A DNA stretch of 29,107 nucleotides from JBHIBA01 sp046758845 (GCA_046758845.1 JBHIBA010000020.1:1-29107); one strand, 5' to 3'; numbered from the stretch's first letter, positions 1-8,916 are shown. Notes: a model not told the origin generated them from the sequence alone. Translations and numbers: made by a program.

Positions 1-1
1 T

Positions 2-256
2 TTCCGCGACACCAATAAGCAAGTGCGCGTCTCCATGACCGTACAGAGCGATGGCATACCCTCCCTGGGTCTTTACGACGCAAGCGAAGATAGACGTGTC
101 GCCTTGGGTGTGGCCACGGACGGCAGACCCGTTCTTGACTCTTACGACTCAAGTCAACGACAGCGTATGACTCTCCGCGTGCTTCCTAAGACCGGCCCTT
201 GGATCGTAGTTAAGGATGCATCTGGCAAGATTAAGTGGTCAAAGTCGGATAATTGA
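2..256 (+). CDS. 3' end of an unrecognised beta-repeat protein (partial)
   Basis: The reading frame is open from the window edge to a TAA stop, so this is the C-terminal 84 residues of a longer protein; the GTG at 23 is unlikely to be the real start. The visible part has two imperfect repeats of about 25 residues, each with a short aspartate/glycine turn followed by a 'YD(A/S)S' motif and a basic-hydrophobic strand (RRVALGV, RQRMTLRV). This resembles alternating beta-strand repeats, as in extracellular or surface beta-solenoid proteins. No catalytic motif or membrane segment is visible. It converges on lexA, with 69 bases between the two stops. I do not recognise the family. Confidence 0.6.
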   Translation, partial: FRDTNKQVRVSMTVQSDGIPSLGLYDASEDRRVALGVATDGRPVLDSYDSSQRQRMTLRVLPKTGPWIVVKDASGKIKWSKSDN

Positions 257-260
257 AGGC

Positions 261-328
261 TGACGGGGATGAGACTCACCAATTCTTGGAACTTCCGCTG
301 TGCCGGATAGGATCTCTCCTCACCGTCA
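261..328. terminator. Imperfect inverted repeat between convergent genes
   Basis: The arms 261-273 and 316-328 are complementary at 11 of 13 positions and enclose about 42 bases. They lie between two convergent stop codons, and the right arm overlaps the lexA stop. There is no clear T-tract, so a role in termination is only possible. Confidence 0.2.
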
Positions 329-958
329 TAGATACGACCGCATCAGCCCCACCAACACGCCCTGGATCTGAACCCGGTTTGGGGCATAGACCACTGGCTC
401 TAGGTTGCTGTTGGCGGGATATAGGATAATTTTTCCCGGCTTCTGCTCGATGCGTTTCAACGTTGCCTCATAGCCGTCTATGAGGGCCACCACGATCTCT
501 CCGTTTCGGGCGTAATCCCGCCGTTCGATCACTACCCTGTCGCCGTCCAGGATGCCTTCTTCCGCCATGGAATTTCCATTAACATTTAGGAGGTAACAAT
601 TTATCTTACCGTGGAAAAACTCGGGTATTCCAATTGTTTCAGGATCCTCGATGGCCTCAATGGGGCGGCCAGCGGCGATGGAGCCGAGCAAAGGGAAGCC
701 TGTGGACTCTTGTGCTCTTTTTGCCGTGAGGCGGATGCCTCGGTGTTTTCTGTTCATGGGCTCCACGAGACCCGCTAGGACCAGGGCCTGGATGTGTTTG
801 TAGAGAGAACCCTTCGACCGCAGTCCCAGGGCCCGGCACAACACATCCAGGGTTGGCGGGTGTTCAAACCCGTGCAGATGGTCGAGCAAATAGCGGTAGA
901 TGTCCCCCTGGCGACGGGTGAGGGCGGCAGTCACTATTTTTTCTTGTGTCTTTTCCAT
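326..958 (-). CDS. lexA: LexA SOS repressor / S24 autoprotease
   Basis: LexA represses DNA-damage genes and cleaves itself when RecA is activated. From the chosen start it has 210 residues, close to the usual 200-odd. An N-terminal winged helix (about 10-80) with a LexA-type recognition region precedes the self-cleavage site Ala96-Gly97 in the motif 'IAAGRP'. The catalytic dyad is Ser130 in 'GNSM' and Lys168 in 'EATLKR'. An in-frame ATG at 1015 exists, but the ATG at 958 has an AGGA ribosome site 4-5 bases upstream and sits just below a near-consensus promoter, so 958 is preferred. It is divergent from mrfAB with only 44 bases between start codons. A direct-repeat LexA box inside its own promoter indicates autoregulation. 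Confidence 0.95.
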   Translation of the reverse strand: MEKTQEKIVTAALTRRQGDIYRYLLDHLHGFEHPPTLDVLCRALGLRSKGSLYKHIQALVLAGLVEPMNRKHRGIRLTAKRAQESTGFPLLGSIAAGRPIEAIEDPETIGIPEFFHGKINCYLLNVNGNSMAEEGILDGDRVVIERRDYARNGEIVVALIDGYEATLKRIEQKPGKIILYPANSNLEPVVYAPNRVQIQGVLVGLMRSYL

Positions 959-973
959 TTTTCCTATAGACTC

Positions 974-1002
974 ATTATAGAGAACAAATGGAGAACAATC
1001 AA
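974..1002 (-). promoter_or_regulatory. Sigma-70-type promoter of lexA
   Basis: On the minus strand TTGATT (1002-997) is followed after exactly 17 bases by TATAAT (979-974), a near-consensus housekeeping promoter. Transcription would begin near 967, leaving a very short leader that still contains the AGGA ribosome site of lexA. The spacer is entirely filled by the LexA box. Confidence 0.8.
982..996. promoter_or_regulatory. LexA operator, direct-repeat type GTTC-N7-GTTC
   Basis: The minus strand reads GTTCTCCATTTGTTC; the plus strand reads GAAC-N7-GAAC. This is the tandem half-site arrangement known for alphaproteobacterial LexA. It lies between the -35 and -10 hexamers of lexA, where bound repressor would block polymerase, and ends 6 bases before the preferred mrfA start. 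It could therefore control both divergent units. Binding is inferred from the pattern and position. Confidence 0.75.
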
Positions 1003-3438
1003 ATGAATGCTCCACTAAGCTTACTTCAACAGGATTCGATTCGGGAATGCGACGACGAAGTTGTCGGTTCTGTCGATGCGCTCGTTGAACGGCTCAAACA
1101 AAGATGCGGAGACCGCATCACCGGAGAAGTGGTCATCCCGGAGAAATCCGGCGAGTACGCTGACTTTCCCGCGGACCTCGACAGCCGCTTGGCAGCGGCC
1201 TTGAGGTCCCGTGGCATCGAGCGCCTTTACAGTCACCAGCTCCGGGCTTGGGAGTCCGTGCGCGGCGGTATGCACACCGTAATCGTGACGCCCACCGCGT
1301 CGGGCAAGACGCTCTGTTACAACCTCCCGGTGCTGCAGGCGGCGCTTCAGGAAAAGAGCAAAGCGCTTTACCTATTCCCCACCAAGGCCCTCTCCCAGGA
1401 CCAGGTAGCAGAGATCGTCGAATTGGACCAGGCTGGCGGCCTCGGTGTGCGAGCGTTCACGTTCGATGGAGACACGCCTGGAGACGCCCGGAAGGCGGTG
1501 CGCACCCGTGGCGACATCGTCGTCACCAATCCGGACATGCTCCATCAAGGGATCTTGCCTCACCATACCAAGTGGGCCCAGTTCTTTGAGAGCTTGCGCT
1601 ACGTCGTTATCGACGAGATGCACACCTTCCGCGGCGTTTTCGGGTCCCACATGGCAAATGTCATTCGGCGCCTCAAGCGCATCTGCCGCTTTTATGGTGT
1701 GCAGCCAGTGTTTATTCTGTGCTCCGCCACGATCGCCAACCCAGGAGAGCTGGCCTCGCATCTTATCGAGGAAGAAGTTGAGACCATTTCCGAAAGCGGC
1801 GCACCCCAGGGCAGAAAATACCTGTTCCTCTGGAATCCGCCAATGGTAAACGCCGCCCTCGGTATTCGCGCCTCGGCGAGATCACAGACTTTCAGGATTG
1901 CCCGCCTCGCCGTGAAGGCCGGGCTCAAGACCATCGTCTTCGCCCAAACCAGGCTCATGGTGGAGGTACTCACCAAGTACCTGAAGGAAGTTTTTGACGG
2001 GGACAAGCGCCGGCCCGCTCGGGTGAAGGCCTACCGCGGCGGGTATTTGCCCACCGAGCGCCGAGTGACGGAAAGGCGCCTGCGCGCTGGCGATGTAGAC
2101 TGCGTCGTGGCGACCTCGGCCCTGGAGCTTGGGGTGGATATCGGGTCGCTCGACGTATGCCTCCTCAATGGCTATCCGGGCACCATCGCCGGCACCTGGC
2201 AGCGCCTGGGGCGCGCGGGACGGCGCAACCGGCCCTCTTTGGGTGTTCTGACGGCCGCGAGTTGGCCCTTGGACCAGTTCATCGTGCGAAAGCCGGATTT
2301 CTTCCTCGGGGCCTCGCCGGAACACGCCCGCATCGACCCCGACCAGTTGCTCATCCTGCTGGACCATATCCGTTGCGCCGCCTTTGAGCTGCCCTTCAAG
2401 GACGGCGAACCATTCGGGAAGGAAACTCTCCATAAATTCCTTGCCTATCTGCAGGAAGAAAGCGTCTTGCACCACGAGGGAGACATGTGGCACTGGATGG
2501 CTGACAGCTACCCGGCCAACAGCGTAAGCCTCCGCAGCGTCGCGGATGGGAACTTTGTGGTTATCGACGTCACCGATGGCAAAAAGGATGTCATCGCGGA
2601 GGCGGACTATACCAGCGCGCCGATGACGCTGTATGAAGGCGCCATCTACATGGTGCAGGCGCGGCCCTGGCAGGTGGAAAAGCTGGACTGGGAAGGCCGT
2701 AAGGCCTTCGTCCGCCAGACCGAAGCGGATTATTACACCGACGCCATCGACTATTCCCGCTTAAGGGTCCTGGACCAGTTCGATGTGGATCGGCATGCCG
2801 GCTCTCTGTGTGCCCATGGGGAGGCCCACCTGGTCCGCCGCGTCGCCGGCTACAAGAAGATCCGCTTCTTCACGCACGAAAACGTGGGCTATGGCAAGGT
2901 GAACCTGCCGGACCAGGAAATGCACACGACTTCCGTTTGGTGGCAACTGAGTCCGGATGCCCTGGACGAGGCGTTCTCTTCACGGTTGGACGCCCTGGAC
3001 GGTTTCCTTGGCGCGGCCTACGCCATGCATTTCGTCGCGGCGCTGCTCACCATGTCTGAGCCCCAAGACCTGGGGCGCGCCGTGGGCAACAGCGACTCGA
3101 CCTGGTTCACCACCGTGGGCGTCAACGGCATGGGCCAGATAACGACCTTTTCCGGCGAACCCGCGGGCGTTGACGCGCCGAGCCACCGGTTCCGCCCGAC
3201 TGTTTTCCTTTACGACAACTATCCCGGCGGCATGGGTCTCTCCGCCCCCTTGTTTGATCTGAGAGAGCAGGTCGTCAATCAGGCCCGCATCATGGTGGCA
3301 GCCTGCGGGTGCGACTGCGGTTGTCCAACGTGCATCGGTCCGATACTGGCCTCGGATGAGCAGCGGAGCCATTCACCCAAGTCCGCTGCGCTTACGGTCC
3401 TCACCCTGTTCGCAGACCGGCGCGATTTGTCCTCGTGA
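1003..3438 (+). CDS. mrfA: MrfA/YprA-type DExH helicase with DUF1998 C-terminus
   Basis: Superfamily-2 helicase of the YprA/MrfA (Hrq1-like) group, which in Bacillus subtilis acts with MrfB in mitomycin-C adduct repair. Numbered from 1003 (811 aa): Walker A 'TASGKT' near residue 97, DEMH (motif II) at 204-207, 'SAT' (motif III), 'ATSALELGVDIG' and 'QRLGRAGRR' (motif VI) from about 400. The C-terminal DUF1998 region ends in a cysteine cluster, C768-G-C-D-C-G-C-P-T-C777, a probable metal site. The ATG at 1003 is preferred over the in-frame ATG at 988 because a GGAG ribosome site (990-993) lies 9 bases before it. Its stop overlaps the next start in GTGA, so the two genes are translationally coupled. 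The LexA box upstream suggests SOS control. Confidence 0.9.
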   Translation: MNAPLSLLQQDSIRECDDEVVGSVDALVERLKQRCGDRITGEVVIPEKSGEYADFPADLDSRLAAALRSRGIERLYSHQLRAWESVRGGMHTVIVTPTASGKTLCYNLPVLQAALQEKSKALYLFPTKALSQDQVAEIVELDQAGGLGVRAFTFDGDTPGDARKAVRTRGDIVVTNPDMLHQGILPHHTKWAQFFESLRYVVIDEMHTFRGVFGSHMANVIRRLKRICRFYGVQPVFILCSATIANPGELASHLIEEEVETISESGAPQGRKYLFLWNPPMVNAALGIRASARSQTFRIARLAVKAGLKTIVFAQTRLMVEVLTKYLKEVFDGDKRRPARVKAYRGGYLPTERRVTERRLRAGDVDCVVATSALELGVDIGSLDVCLLNGYPGTIAGTWQRLGRAGRRNRPSLGVLTAASWPLDQFIVRKPDFFLGASPEHARIDPDQLLILLDHIRCAAFELPFKDGEPFGKETLHKFLAYLQEESVLHHEGDMWHWMADSYPANSVSLRSVADGNFVVIDVTDGKKDVIAEADYTSAPMTLYEGAIYMVQARPWQVEKLDWEGRKAFVRQTEADYYTDAIDYSRLRVLDQFDVDRHAGSLCAHGEAHLVRRVAGYKKIRFFTHENVGYGKVNLPDQEMHTTSVWWQLSPDALDEAFSSRLDALDGFLGAAYAMHFVAALLTMSEPQDLGRAVGNSDSTWFTTVGVNGMGQITTFSGEPAGVDAPSHRFRPTVFLYDNYPGGMGLSAPLFDLREQVVNQARIMVAACGCDCGCPTCIGPILASDEQRSHSPKSAALTVLTLFADRRDLSS

Positions 3439-4679
3439 CCCAATTCCGCTCGCGCCTTTCGAGGCTTCTAGATCAAACCGGAAGCAAACCCGGAGAGTCT
3501 ACCTCCGTGACGCCGCACAGCGAGAGAATGGGAAGCCAGGTCACTCTTCGCAGGGAGCTGGAAAGAATCCTTGCGGTCCGGCGCCCTAAGGTTCAAACAA
3601 AGGCAAGAATGACAGGCCGTGAGCTTGCGGAAAGACTGCAAGGGCGCTGCATTTGTGATGGACTGATAATTATCGAGCGGGAGATCCCTTTCGGGGCGCA
3701 CCATGGTTTCCGGCAGATTGAAAACGGCGTCGCCGAAGCGCTGATTTTTTTCGGATACAAGGCCGGTCAGGATGTCAGTTCCTCGGTGTTTATGGACACG
3801 GAAACCACCGGGCTATCCGGTGGTACCGGCACCTTGGTATTTCTGCTGGGCCTTGGAAGGTTCATGGCGAAAGGCCTTCAGTTAGCGCAGTATTTCCTGA
3901 CGAGCTTCAAGGGCGAATCCGCGCTGCTAGAGCAGGCCCGGGAATTCATAAAGGATGCTCAAACCCTTATCACCTACAACGGAAAGAGCTTTGACCATCC
4001 CTTGCTCGCAGCCCGGTATCGACTCGCGGGAATGAAAGATCCCCTCGCCCCCCTTGAACACTTGGATCTGCTCCACCCAACACGACGCGCCTTCGGAGAA
4101 CGCTGGCCCGACTGCCGTTTCCAGACCGTAGAAGAACGCTTAATTGTATTTAAACGGGTTGGCGACATTCCGGGCTCGAAAGCGCCCGAGACTTGGTTTG
4201 ATTGGGTGCGCCATGGCATCACGGCGAACCTGCCCGGTGTTGTTCGGCACAACCGATGGGACCTCGTCTCCCTTGCAGTTCTGCTGCCTGCGTTAAGACG
4301 TTGCTATGAAGACCCGGTTGGAAGAAATGCCAATATACTTGCCTGTGCAAGACATTACCGGTCCCAGTTGAATGAGGCGGAGGCCTACAACTATCTCCTT
4401 GCCAATAGGCCACACCTTGATCACAACGCCTTGTTGGAACTTGCGCGCCTCGGGCGGCGACGGGGTGAGTGGGCACTCTCGGTGGAAATCTGGCGTGACC
4501 TGGCCACGGAAGGAAACTTGGAAGCTCTTGAAAGATTGGCAAAGTATTACGAGCATGTGGCCCGCGATTTTTCCCTCGCCCTGAAGTTCACACGAAAACT
4601 TGCTCAACTGGACCGGTTCGCCGAAAAACATCGGCGCAGGGAAAATCGATTGGCCGCCAAACTGAAGGACGTTCGGTGA
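3435..4679 (+). CDS. mrfB: MrfB/YprB-type DnaQ-like exonuclease with TPR-like tail
   Basis: RNase H-fold (DEDDh) exonuclease of the YprB family, partner of MrfA in B. subtilis mitomycin repair. The 414 residues carry the DxE motif D121-T-E123 followed by a glycine-rich 'TTGLSGGTGT', a second acid at D187 in 'YNGKSFDHPLL', and H272/D276 in 'RHNRWDLVSL'. The conserved 'GDIPGSxAPxxWF' segment is at about 243-255. Residues about 310-400 are alpha-helical and look like TPR repeats. The GTG start overlaps the mrfA stop by 4 bases. The last roughly 19 codons lie within a repeat that recurs, non-coding, at 9265-9354, so the C-terminus may have been replaced or extended by a repeat insertion. Confidence 0.88.
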   Translation: MTQFRSRLSRLLDQTGSKPGESTSVTPHSERMGSQVTLRRELERILAVRRPKVQTKARMTGRELAERLQGRCICDGLIIIEREIPFGAHHGFRQIENGVAEALIFFGYKAGQDVSSSVFMDTETTGLSGGTGTLVFLLGLGRFMAKGLQLAQYFLTSFKGESALLEQAREFIKDAQTLITYNGKSFDHPLLAARYRLAGMKDPLAPLEHLDLLHPTRRAFGERWPDCRFQTVEERLIVFKRVGDIPGSKAPETWFDWVRHGITANLPGVVRHNRWDLVSLAVLLPALRRCYEDPVGRNANILACARHYRSQLNEAEAYNYLLANRPHLDHNALLELARLGRRRGEWALSVEIWRDLATEGNLEALERLAKYYEHVARDFSLALKFTRKLAQLDRFAEKHRRRENRLAAKLKDVR

Positions 4680-4696
4680 CCCGCTCCCATTCCTTT
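4620..4696 (+). repeat. Dispersed repeat, copy A (overlaps mrfB 3' end)
   Basis: These 77 bases match 9265-9354 at 69 of 77 positions once a 13-base tandem duplication in the second copy is removed. This copy encodes the final residues and stop of MrfB. Confidence 0.7.
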
Positions 4697-4945
4697 CGCG
4701 GGGGCGCGTGTCAGACTCGCTGAAACAATTCGAGGTCCGAGTGGAATTTGAGGGGTCAAACACCTCCCGCTTCCAGGCTGCCACGCAAGGGCGGGCGGAG
4801 GACTTACTCCGAATTCGGCCCCATAGTGCCCTGGTCTACGGTCTCCCGCACCCGAGGTCATCGAGTCAATGCCTCTGACCCTGAGAAAACTTCTGCCGTT
4901 ACCCAAGGTGCAGAGACGAGCTCAAAATGTGGTACATTCTTACAG
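4697..4945. other. Intergenic stretch without a supported gene
   Basis: This separates convergent mrfB and the molybdenum-hydroxylase FAD subunit. Short reading frames here have no ribosome site or recognisable family. I see no convincing terminator with a T-tract. Confidence 0.4.
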
Positions 4946-5962
4946 TTACGTAGAAGACGATTCTTGCCTTAACGTGTGTAACGCCCGTTTCACGGATACC
5001 CTGGTGAGATCCCTCTTATAGCCGTTCATGGGCAGGGGTTGGGCCTTTTCGACAGAGACATCCGCGGCCGTCGAGATAAGCTCGTCGCTGAGCTTCTTCC
5101 CCTTCAGTACCTGCTCGGCGCCAGTCGCTACGATTGGATAATGGGCGACCCCGCCGAGGACGATCCTGATTTCCCTGCAGACCTCTTCATCGATCCGTGC
5201 CACCGCGGCAACGCTTGCGAGGGCGAAATCAAAGGAGCGCCTGATCCGCCGCTTTGAAAAACACTGGTAGGTTTTTACTCCCTGATTCGGAACGAGGAAT
5301 TCAACCAGGAGCTCGTCCGGCCGAAGACTGGTTTCCGTGACCTGATCCGGGCCGATAAAAAAGTCCTGCAATGCCATCTCCCTCTTTCCTTCGGAACCGG
5401 CGATGACCACGTTGGCATTCAAAGCGACGAGGGCGGGTCCCATGTCTGAAGGATGGGCCATCACGCATTTTCTTTTCTTGAGAAAAATGGAGTAGTAGTC
5501 CCTGTGCTCCCCTGTTATCGCATAACACTTTTCGCCCCCCTTCTTTCGACAAATGAAGTGGGGGTGTCTGAAATACATGCACCGTGGCCTCTGGCAGATA
5601 TTCCCTCCAATGGTCCCCATGTTTCTCAGCTGCAACGTGCCCACCACGCTCGCGGCTTGAGAGAGAATGCCGAACTTTTGACTTATTATTTGAGACGTTT
5701 CTATTCGATCCAGCGTTACAGCCGCACCGATTCTCAACGACCCATCTTCTTCATATTCGATCCGAGCCATCTCGGGAATCGTCTTGATGTTGACGAGAAT
5801 CTCCGGGGTCTTCAATTCAGGTCCTTCGAGTCCGTCCTTCATGATTCCGAGTAGATCCGTCGCCCCGGCGATCACCTTGGCCCGATCCCCATATTCGCAC
5901 AACAAGGATACGGCCTCCCGGGGATCCTTCGCATCTACATGTTTGATCTCGGGAAGCTCCAT
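4946..5962 (-). CDS. Molybdenum hydroxylase FAD-binding subunit with 4Fe-4S-type insert
   Basis: Medium (CoxM/XdhB/HcrB-like) subunit that passes electrons between the iron-sulfur clusters and FAD. FAD-contact motifs are 'VIAGATDLL' (about 30-38) and 'GTIGGNICQ' (about 116-124), and the C-terminal domain is of the CO-dehydrogenase flavoprotein type. Length 338 aa is slightly long because of an insert after 'GGNIC' with cysteines at 123, 128, 138, 146 and 166. The C-x9-C-x7-C-x19-C pattern resembles the extra 4Fe-4S loop of the 4-hydroxybenzoyl-CoA reductase beta subunit, including the identical C-x7-C step. It begins 11 bases after the large-subunit stop and is last in the operon. The substrate cannot be read from sequence. 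Confidence 0.88.
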   Translation of the reverse strand: MELPEIKHVDAKDPREAVSLLCEYGDRAKVIAGATDLLGIMKDGLEGPELKTPEILVNIKTIPEMARIEYEEDGSLRIGAAVTLDRIETSQIISQKFGILSQAASVVGTLQLRNMGTIGGNICQRPRCMYFRHPHFICRKKGGEKCYAITGEHRDYYSIFLKKRKCVMAHPSDMGPALVALNANVVIAGSEGKREMALQDFFIGPDQVTETSLRPDELLVEFLVPNQGVKTYQCFSKRRIRRSFDFALASVAAVARIDEEVCREIRIVLGGVAHYPIVATGAEQVLKGKKLSDELISTAADVSVEKAQPLPMNGYKRDLTRVSVKRALHTLRQESSST

Positions 5963-5973
5963 GGCCGTTGAAC

Positions 5974-8325
5974 CTATCTTGCCCCTTTCCTATTCACTGC
6001 CTGTATGATCTTGTCCGGTGTGATCGGAAGATCATTGAACCAGATACCAATGGCATGATAGATGGCGTTTCTGATGGCCGCCGGTGTGGGGGCGTTTGTG
6101 TTTTCACCCGCTCCTTTGGCCGAATACGCGAAATAGGGATCCTCGACCTCCGCAATCGTCGCATCGATATTGGGGAAATCCAGGGAGGTGGGCATCCTGT
6201 ATTGATGAAAGTTGTTGGTCAATAAGATTCCGCTCTTTGAATCGTAAACACCCTCTTCGCTGAGAGCGAATCCCACTCCGAATTCTATGCCTCCGCGGAC
6301 CTGGGAGATGCAAAGCTTAGGATTGATGGCCCTGCCGAAATCGTGAGCGGCCGCGATCTTCATAATAGTTACCTCGCCGGTCTCGGTATCGACTTCCAGT
6401 TCCACCGCCTGGGCGCCGAATGTGGCCATACTGGGCGACTTTGGGTTGGGAGCCCGGCTCCCAGCTCCCCGGATGGGCTTATGCCGTTCGATTTTCCTGC
6501 AGGCCTCTTTGAAATCGAGGGACGCGGAAGGATAGGATTGGACGTAGATCTCGCCGTGCTGGGATCGGAGTGACTCGACGGGCGCTTCAAGAATGGGCGA
6601 GGCCATCTCAAAGAGTCGCTGTCTTGCCTCAGAGGCGGCCTGCAGGACCGCCGGACCCATCTCCGAGGTGCATCGGGATGCGTGACAGGAGGGTCCGTAG
6701 CGGGTGTTTTTCGTATCTCCCATGATCACCGTGATGTCTTCGGCGTCAACACCCAGCTCCTCCGCCGCCAGCATGGAGAAAATGGTCTCCTGCCCGCCTC
6801 CGATATCCACCACGCCGATGTAAAGGTTTATCTTCCCATCATTCGTGATTTCAACGTCCGCTTCCGCCAGGTAGGGGAGCATTCCCACCCCCTGCATGAC
6901 GAGGTAAGATGCCATGCCGATGCCCCGCTTCTTAGTGTTTCCAAAGGGCGAATCAGAATAATGTTTTCTCTTCTCCCACCCGATAGCCTCCGTGGCCATT
7001 TTCATGCATTGATCGAGAATCTTGCTTGAATAGGGGAACTTTTCTTCGTGGGATCGCAGGGCCGCCGAAGGATCCGCCGATTCGTCCGTCCCCACCGTCT
7101 GGTACGCGGCGTAGTTTTTCATTCTGAATTCAAGGGGATCCATATTCAATTCAGCCGCCATTCTGTCCATATGGGATTCCAACGCGAAGATCGCCGGCAT
7201 GTTGAGGGGAGACCGGGTGGGACCCGTGATCTGCCGGTTGGTATAGACGCCTTCTTGTTCCAGATATACATTCGGGCAGGCATGAAGATTGGCCGTATGC
7301 CATATGATTTGCATGCAGAAGTAATTGTCCTCTAATGCCGCGGCGCCGATATTAACCAAGGCCCGTTGATAAATTGCGTTCAGGGTTCCATCTCGCTTGA
7401 CACCCATCTTCAGGGTCATCTTGCAATCCCACCGGCGGGAGTGGTTGACGAACTCCTCCCTCCGGCTCCGCTCCATCCTGACGGGTTTCCCGGTGACCAT
7501 TGAAAGCTTGGCCGCGAAATACGTGATCCTCTGGGACCATGCCTTTGAGCCGAAACCGCCGCCAATATTCTCGACGATGACCCTTACGTTATCCGGCTCC
7601 AGGCCTAAGGATTCCGCCAAGGCCAGCTTCGCATTCCAGACCCCCTGGATCGCGTCCCATACGGTCAGGGATTCCCCGTCCCAGCTGGCGACACAAGCAC
7701 GGGTCTGAATCGTGCCGTGAAAGGAAGCGGGCGTGGTGTAAGTCTCCTGCACGACGACGTCCGACGATCTAAATCCCTTCTCAATATCGCCCCGCTTGAT
7801 GGTAAAGGTCTTCCTATCAAAGATACCCCGGCCGGGGTACTCTTCATCCGCGATGCAAGGAGGGGGAGGATTCTTGAGGGCCTCTTCGGCGTCCAGCATC
7901 GGGGGGAGCTCTTCGTATTCCACGTCAATCAGGTCCAGGGCCCGTTGCGCAGTGGGCATATCCTCCGCGGCCACCGCTGCAACCTCTACCCCTTCATGGG
8001 TGACGATCTCGGGAAACGCGAGTTCAGGGACCTTGTACCAGGATGTGCGCCAGCCGCCTGTATTATCCTTTGTCAGGATGGCCCTGACACCTGGAAGGGT
8101 TTCTGCCCTGCTTGTATCCAGCTTGAGTAACCTTGCGCGAGGATAGGGACAATGAAGGGTCCTGCCGTAAAGCATGCCGGGCAGCTTGATATCGCCGGAG
8201 TATCTTGCTTCTCCGGTGACCTTCTCAGCCGCCCCTCTCCGGTTCAATGGTTTCCCGACAACCGTGAACTCTCTGTCCAGGTCGGGAGGGGGTGACCCCT
8301 TGACCAGTAATTTATTTTCTCTCAT
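5974..8325 (-). CDS. Molybdenum hydroxylase large (molybdopterin-binding) subunit
   Basis: Xanthine dehydrogenase / 4-hydroxybenzoyl-CoA reductase / CoxL family catalytic subunit, 783 aa from the preferred ATG. The N-terminal 'a/b hammerhead' domain begins at 'GEARYSGDIKLPGMLYGR'. The molybdopterin-binding domain has 'ENIGGGFGSK' in the middle, and the active-site glutamate is in 'AKGAGENTN' near the C-terminus, the family GxGE motif. A TTG at 8349 would add eight residues, but the ATG at 8325 overlaps the small-subunit stop by 14 bases, typical of coupled genes. The order small-large-medium matches many hydroxylases acting on aromatic or N-heterocyclic substrates. The FAD-subunit insert hints at a reductive aryl-CoA-type role, which remains inference. 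Confidence 0.9.
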   Translation of the reverse strand: MRENKLLVKGSPPPDLDREFTVVGKPLNRRGAAEKVTGEARYSGDIKLPGMLYGRTLHCPYPRARLLKLDTSRAETLPGVRAILTKDNTGGWRTSWYKVPELAFPEIVTHEGVEVAAVAAEDMPTAQRALDLIDVEYEELPPMLDAEEALKNPPPPCIADEEYPGRGIFDRKTFTIKRGDIEKGFRSSDVVVQETYTTPASFHGTIQTRACVASWDGESLTVWDAIQGVWNAKLALAESLGLEPDNVRVIVENIGGGFGSKAWSQRITYFAAKLSMVTGKPVRMERSRREEFVNHSRRWDCKMTLKMGVKRDGTLNAIYQRALVNIGAAALEDNYFCMQIIWHTANLHACPNVYLEQEGVYTNRQITGPTRSPLNMPAIFALESHMDRMAAELNMDPLEFRMKNYAAYQTVGTDESADPSAALRSHEEKFPYSSKILDQCMKMATEAIGWEKRKHYSDSPFGNTKKRGIGMASYLVMQGVGMLPYLAEADVEITNDGKINLYIGVVDIGGGQETIFSMLAAEELGVDAEDITVIMGDTKNTRYGPSCHASRCTSEMGPAVLQAASEARQRLFEMASPILEAPVESLRSQHGEIYVQSYPSASLDFKEACRKIERHKPIRGAGSRAPNPKSPSMATFGAQAVELEVDTETGEVTIMKIAAAHDFGRAINPKLCISQVRGGIEFGVGFALSEEGVYDSKSGILLTNNFHQYRMPTSLDFPNIDATIAEVEDPYFAYSAKGAGENTNAPTPAAIRNAIYHAIGIWFNDLPITPDKIIQAVNRKGAR

Positions 8326-8860
8326 CACTTCGCTCTTCTCTCGGCGCAATCACCCTGGAGGCATTCATTGTAGCTTCGATGATATTCTGGTATGCGCCGC
8401 ACCTGCACAGGTTCCCTTCAATCGCCCTTCGTATATCGTGTTCCGCCGGATGGGGATCGCGATCCAAGAGGGCTTTTGTCGCCATAAGCATTCCGGGCGT
8501 ACAGTAGCCGCACTGCAGGCTGTCGTACTGAATAAAGCACTCTTGAAGAGGATGAAGTTTACCATCCGTCGCGAGTCCCTCGACGGTCTGGACATACCGG
8601 CCGGAGACCTCGGCGGCAAGCAGTGTGCAAGAATAAATAAGCTTTCCATCCACCAGGACCGTGCAACTACCGCATTCTCCACGATCGCAACCTATCTTTG
8701 CGCCGGTAAGATCAAGCTCATCTCGCAGGAAGTTCGCCAACGTTAGACGACTGTCGACTTCCGCCTCGATATCTTCGCCGTTCACGGTGATGGTGATTGT
8801 TTTCTTACTCACGAGACGGTTATCGGCGGCGGCCATATCAAATCGTCCAGTGCCGGGCAT
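8312..8860 (-). CDS. Molybdenum hydroxylase 2Fe-2S subunit
   Basis: Small (CoxS/HcrC-like) subunit, 182 aa. It has an N-terminal plant-type ferredoxin fold with 'CDRGECGSC' followed by a fourth cysteine in 'YSC', and a C-terminal helical 2Fe-2S domain with 'CGYCTPG' and 'LCRCGAY'. All eight cluster cysteines are present. The start is uncertain: ATG 8860, ATG 8836 and a later GTG are all in frame, and the conserved fold begins near 'KKTITITVNG'. It is the first gene of the operon, followed by the large and FAD subunits. A decayed paralogue lies immediately upstream. Confidence 0.9.
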   Translation of the reverse strand: MPGTGRFDMAAADNRLVSKKTITITVNGEDIEAEVDSRLTLANFLRDELDLTGAKIGCDRGECGSCTVLVDGKLIYSCTLLAAEVSGRYVQTVEGLATDGKLHPLQECFIQYDSLQCGYCTPGMLMATKALLDRDPHPAEHDIRRAIEGNLCRCGAYQNIIEATMNASRVIAPREERSDERK

Positions 8861-8916
8861 GACTCAAAATATTTCCTCTTCAGACGGATTTGTGCGCCAT
8901 CCGTTCCGGGAGAAGG

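Noticed and set aside
988..1002. ATG at 988 as the mrfA start
   Set aside because: No ribosome site precedes it; GGAG at 990-993 is well placed for the ATG at 1003, and 988 lies inside the LexA box.
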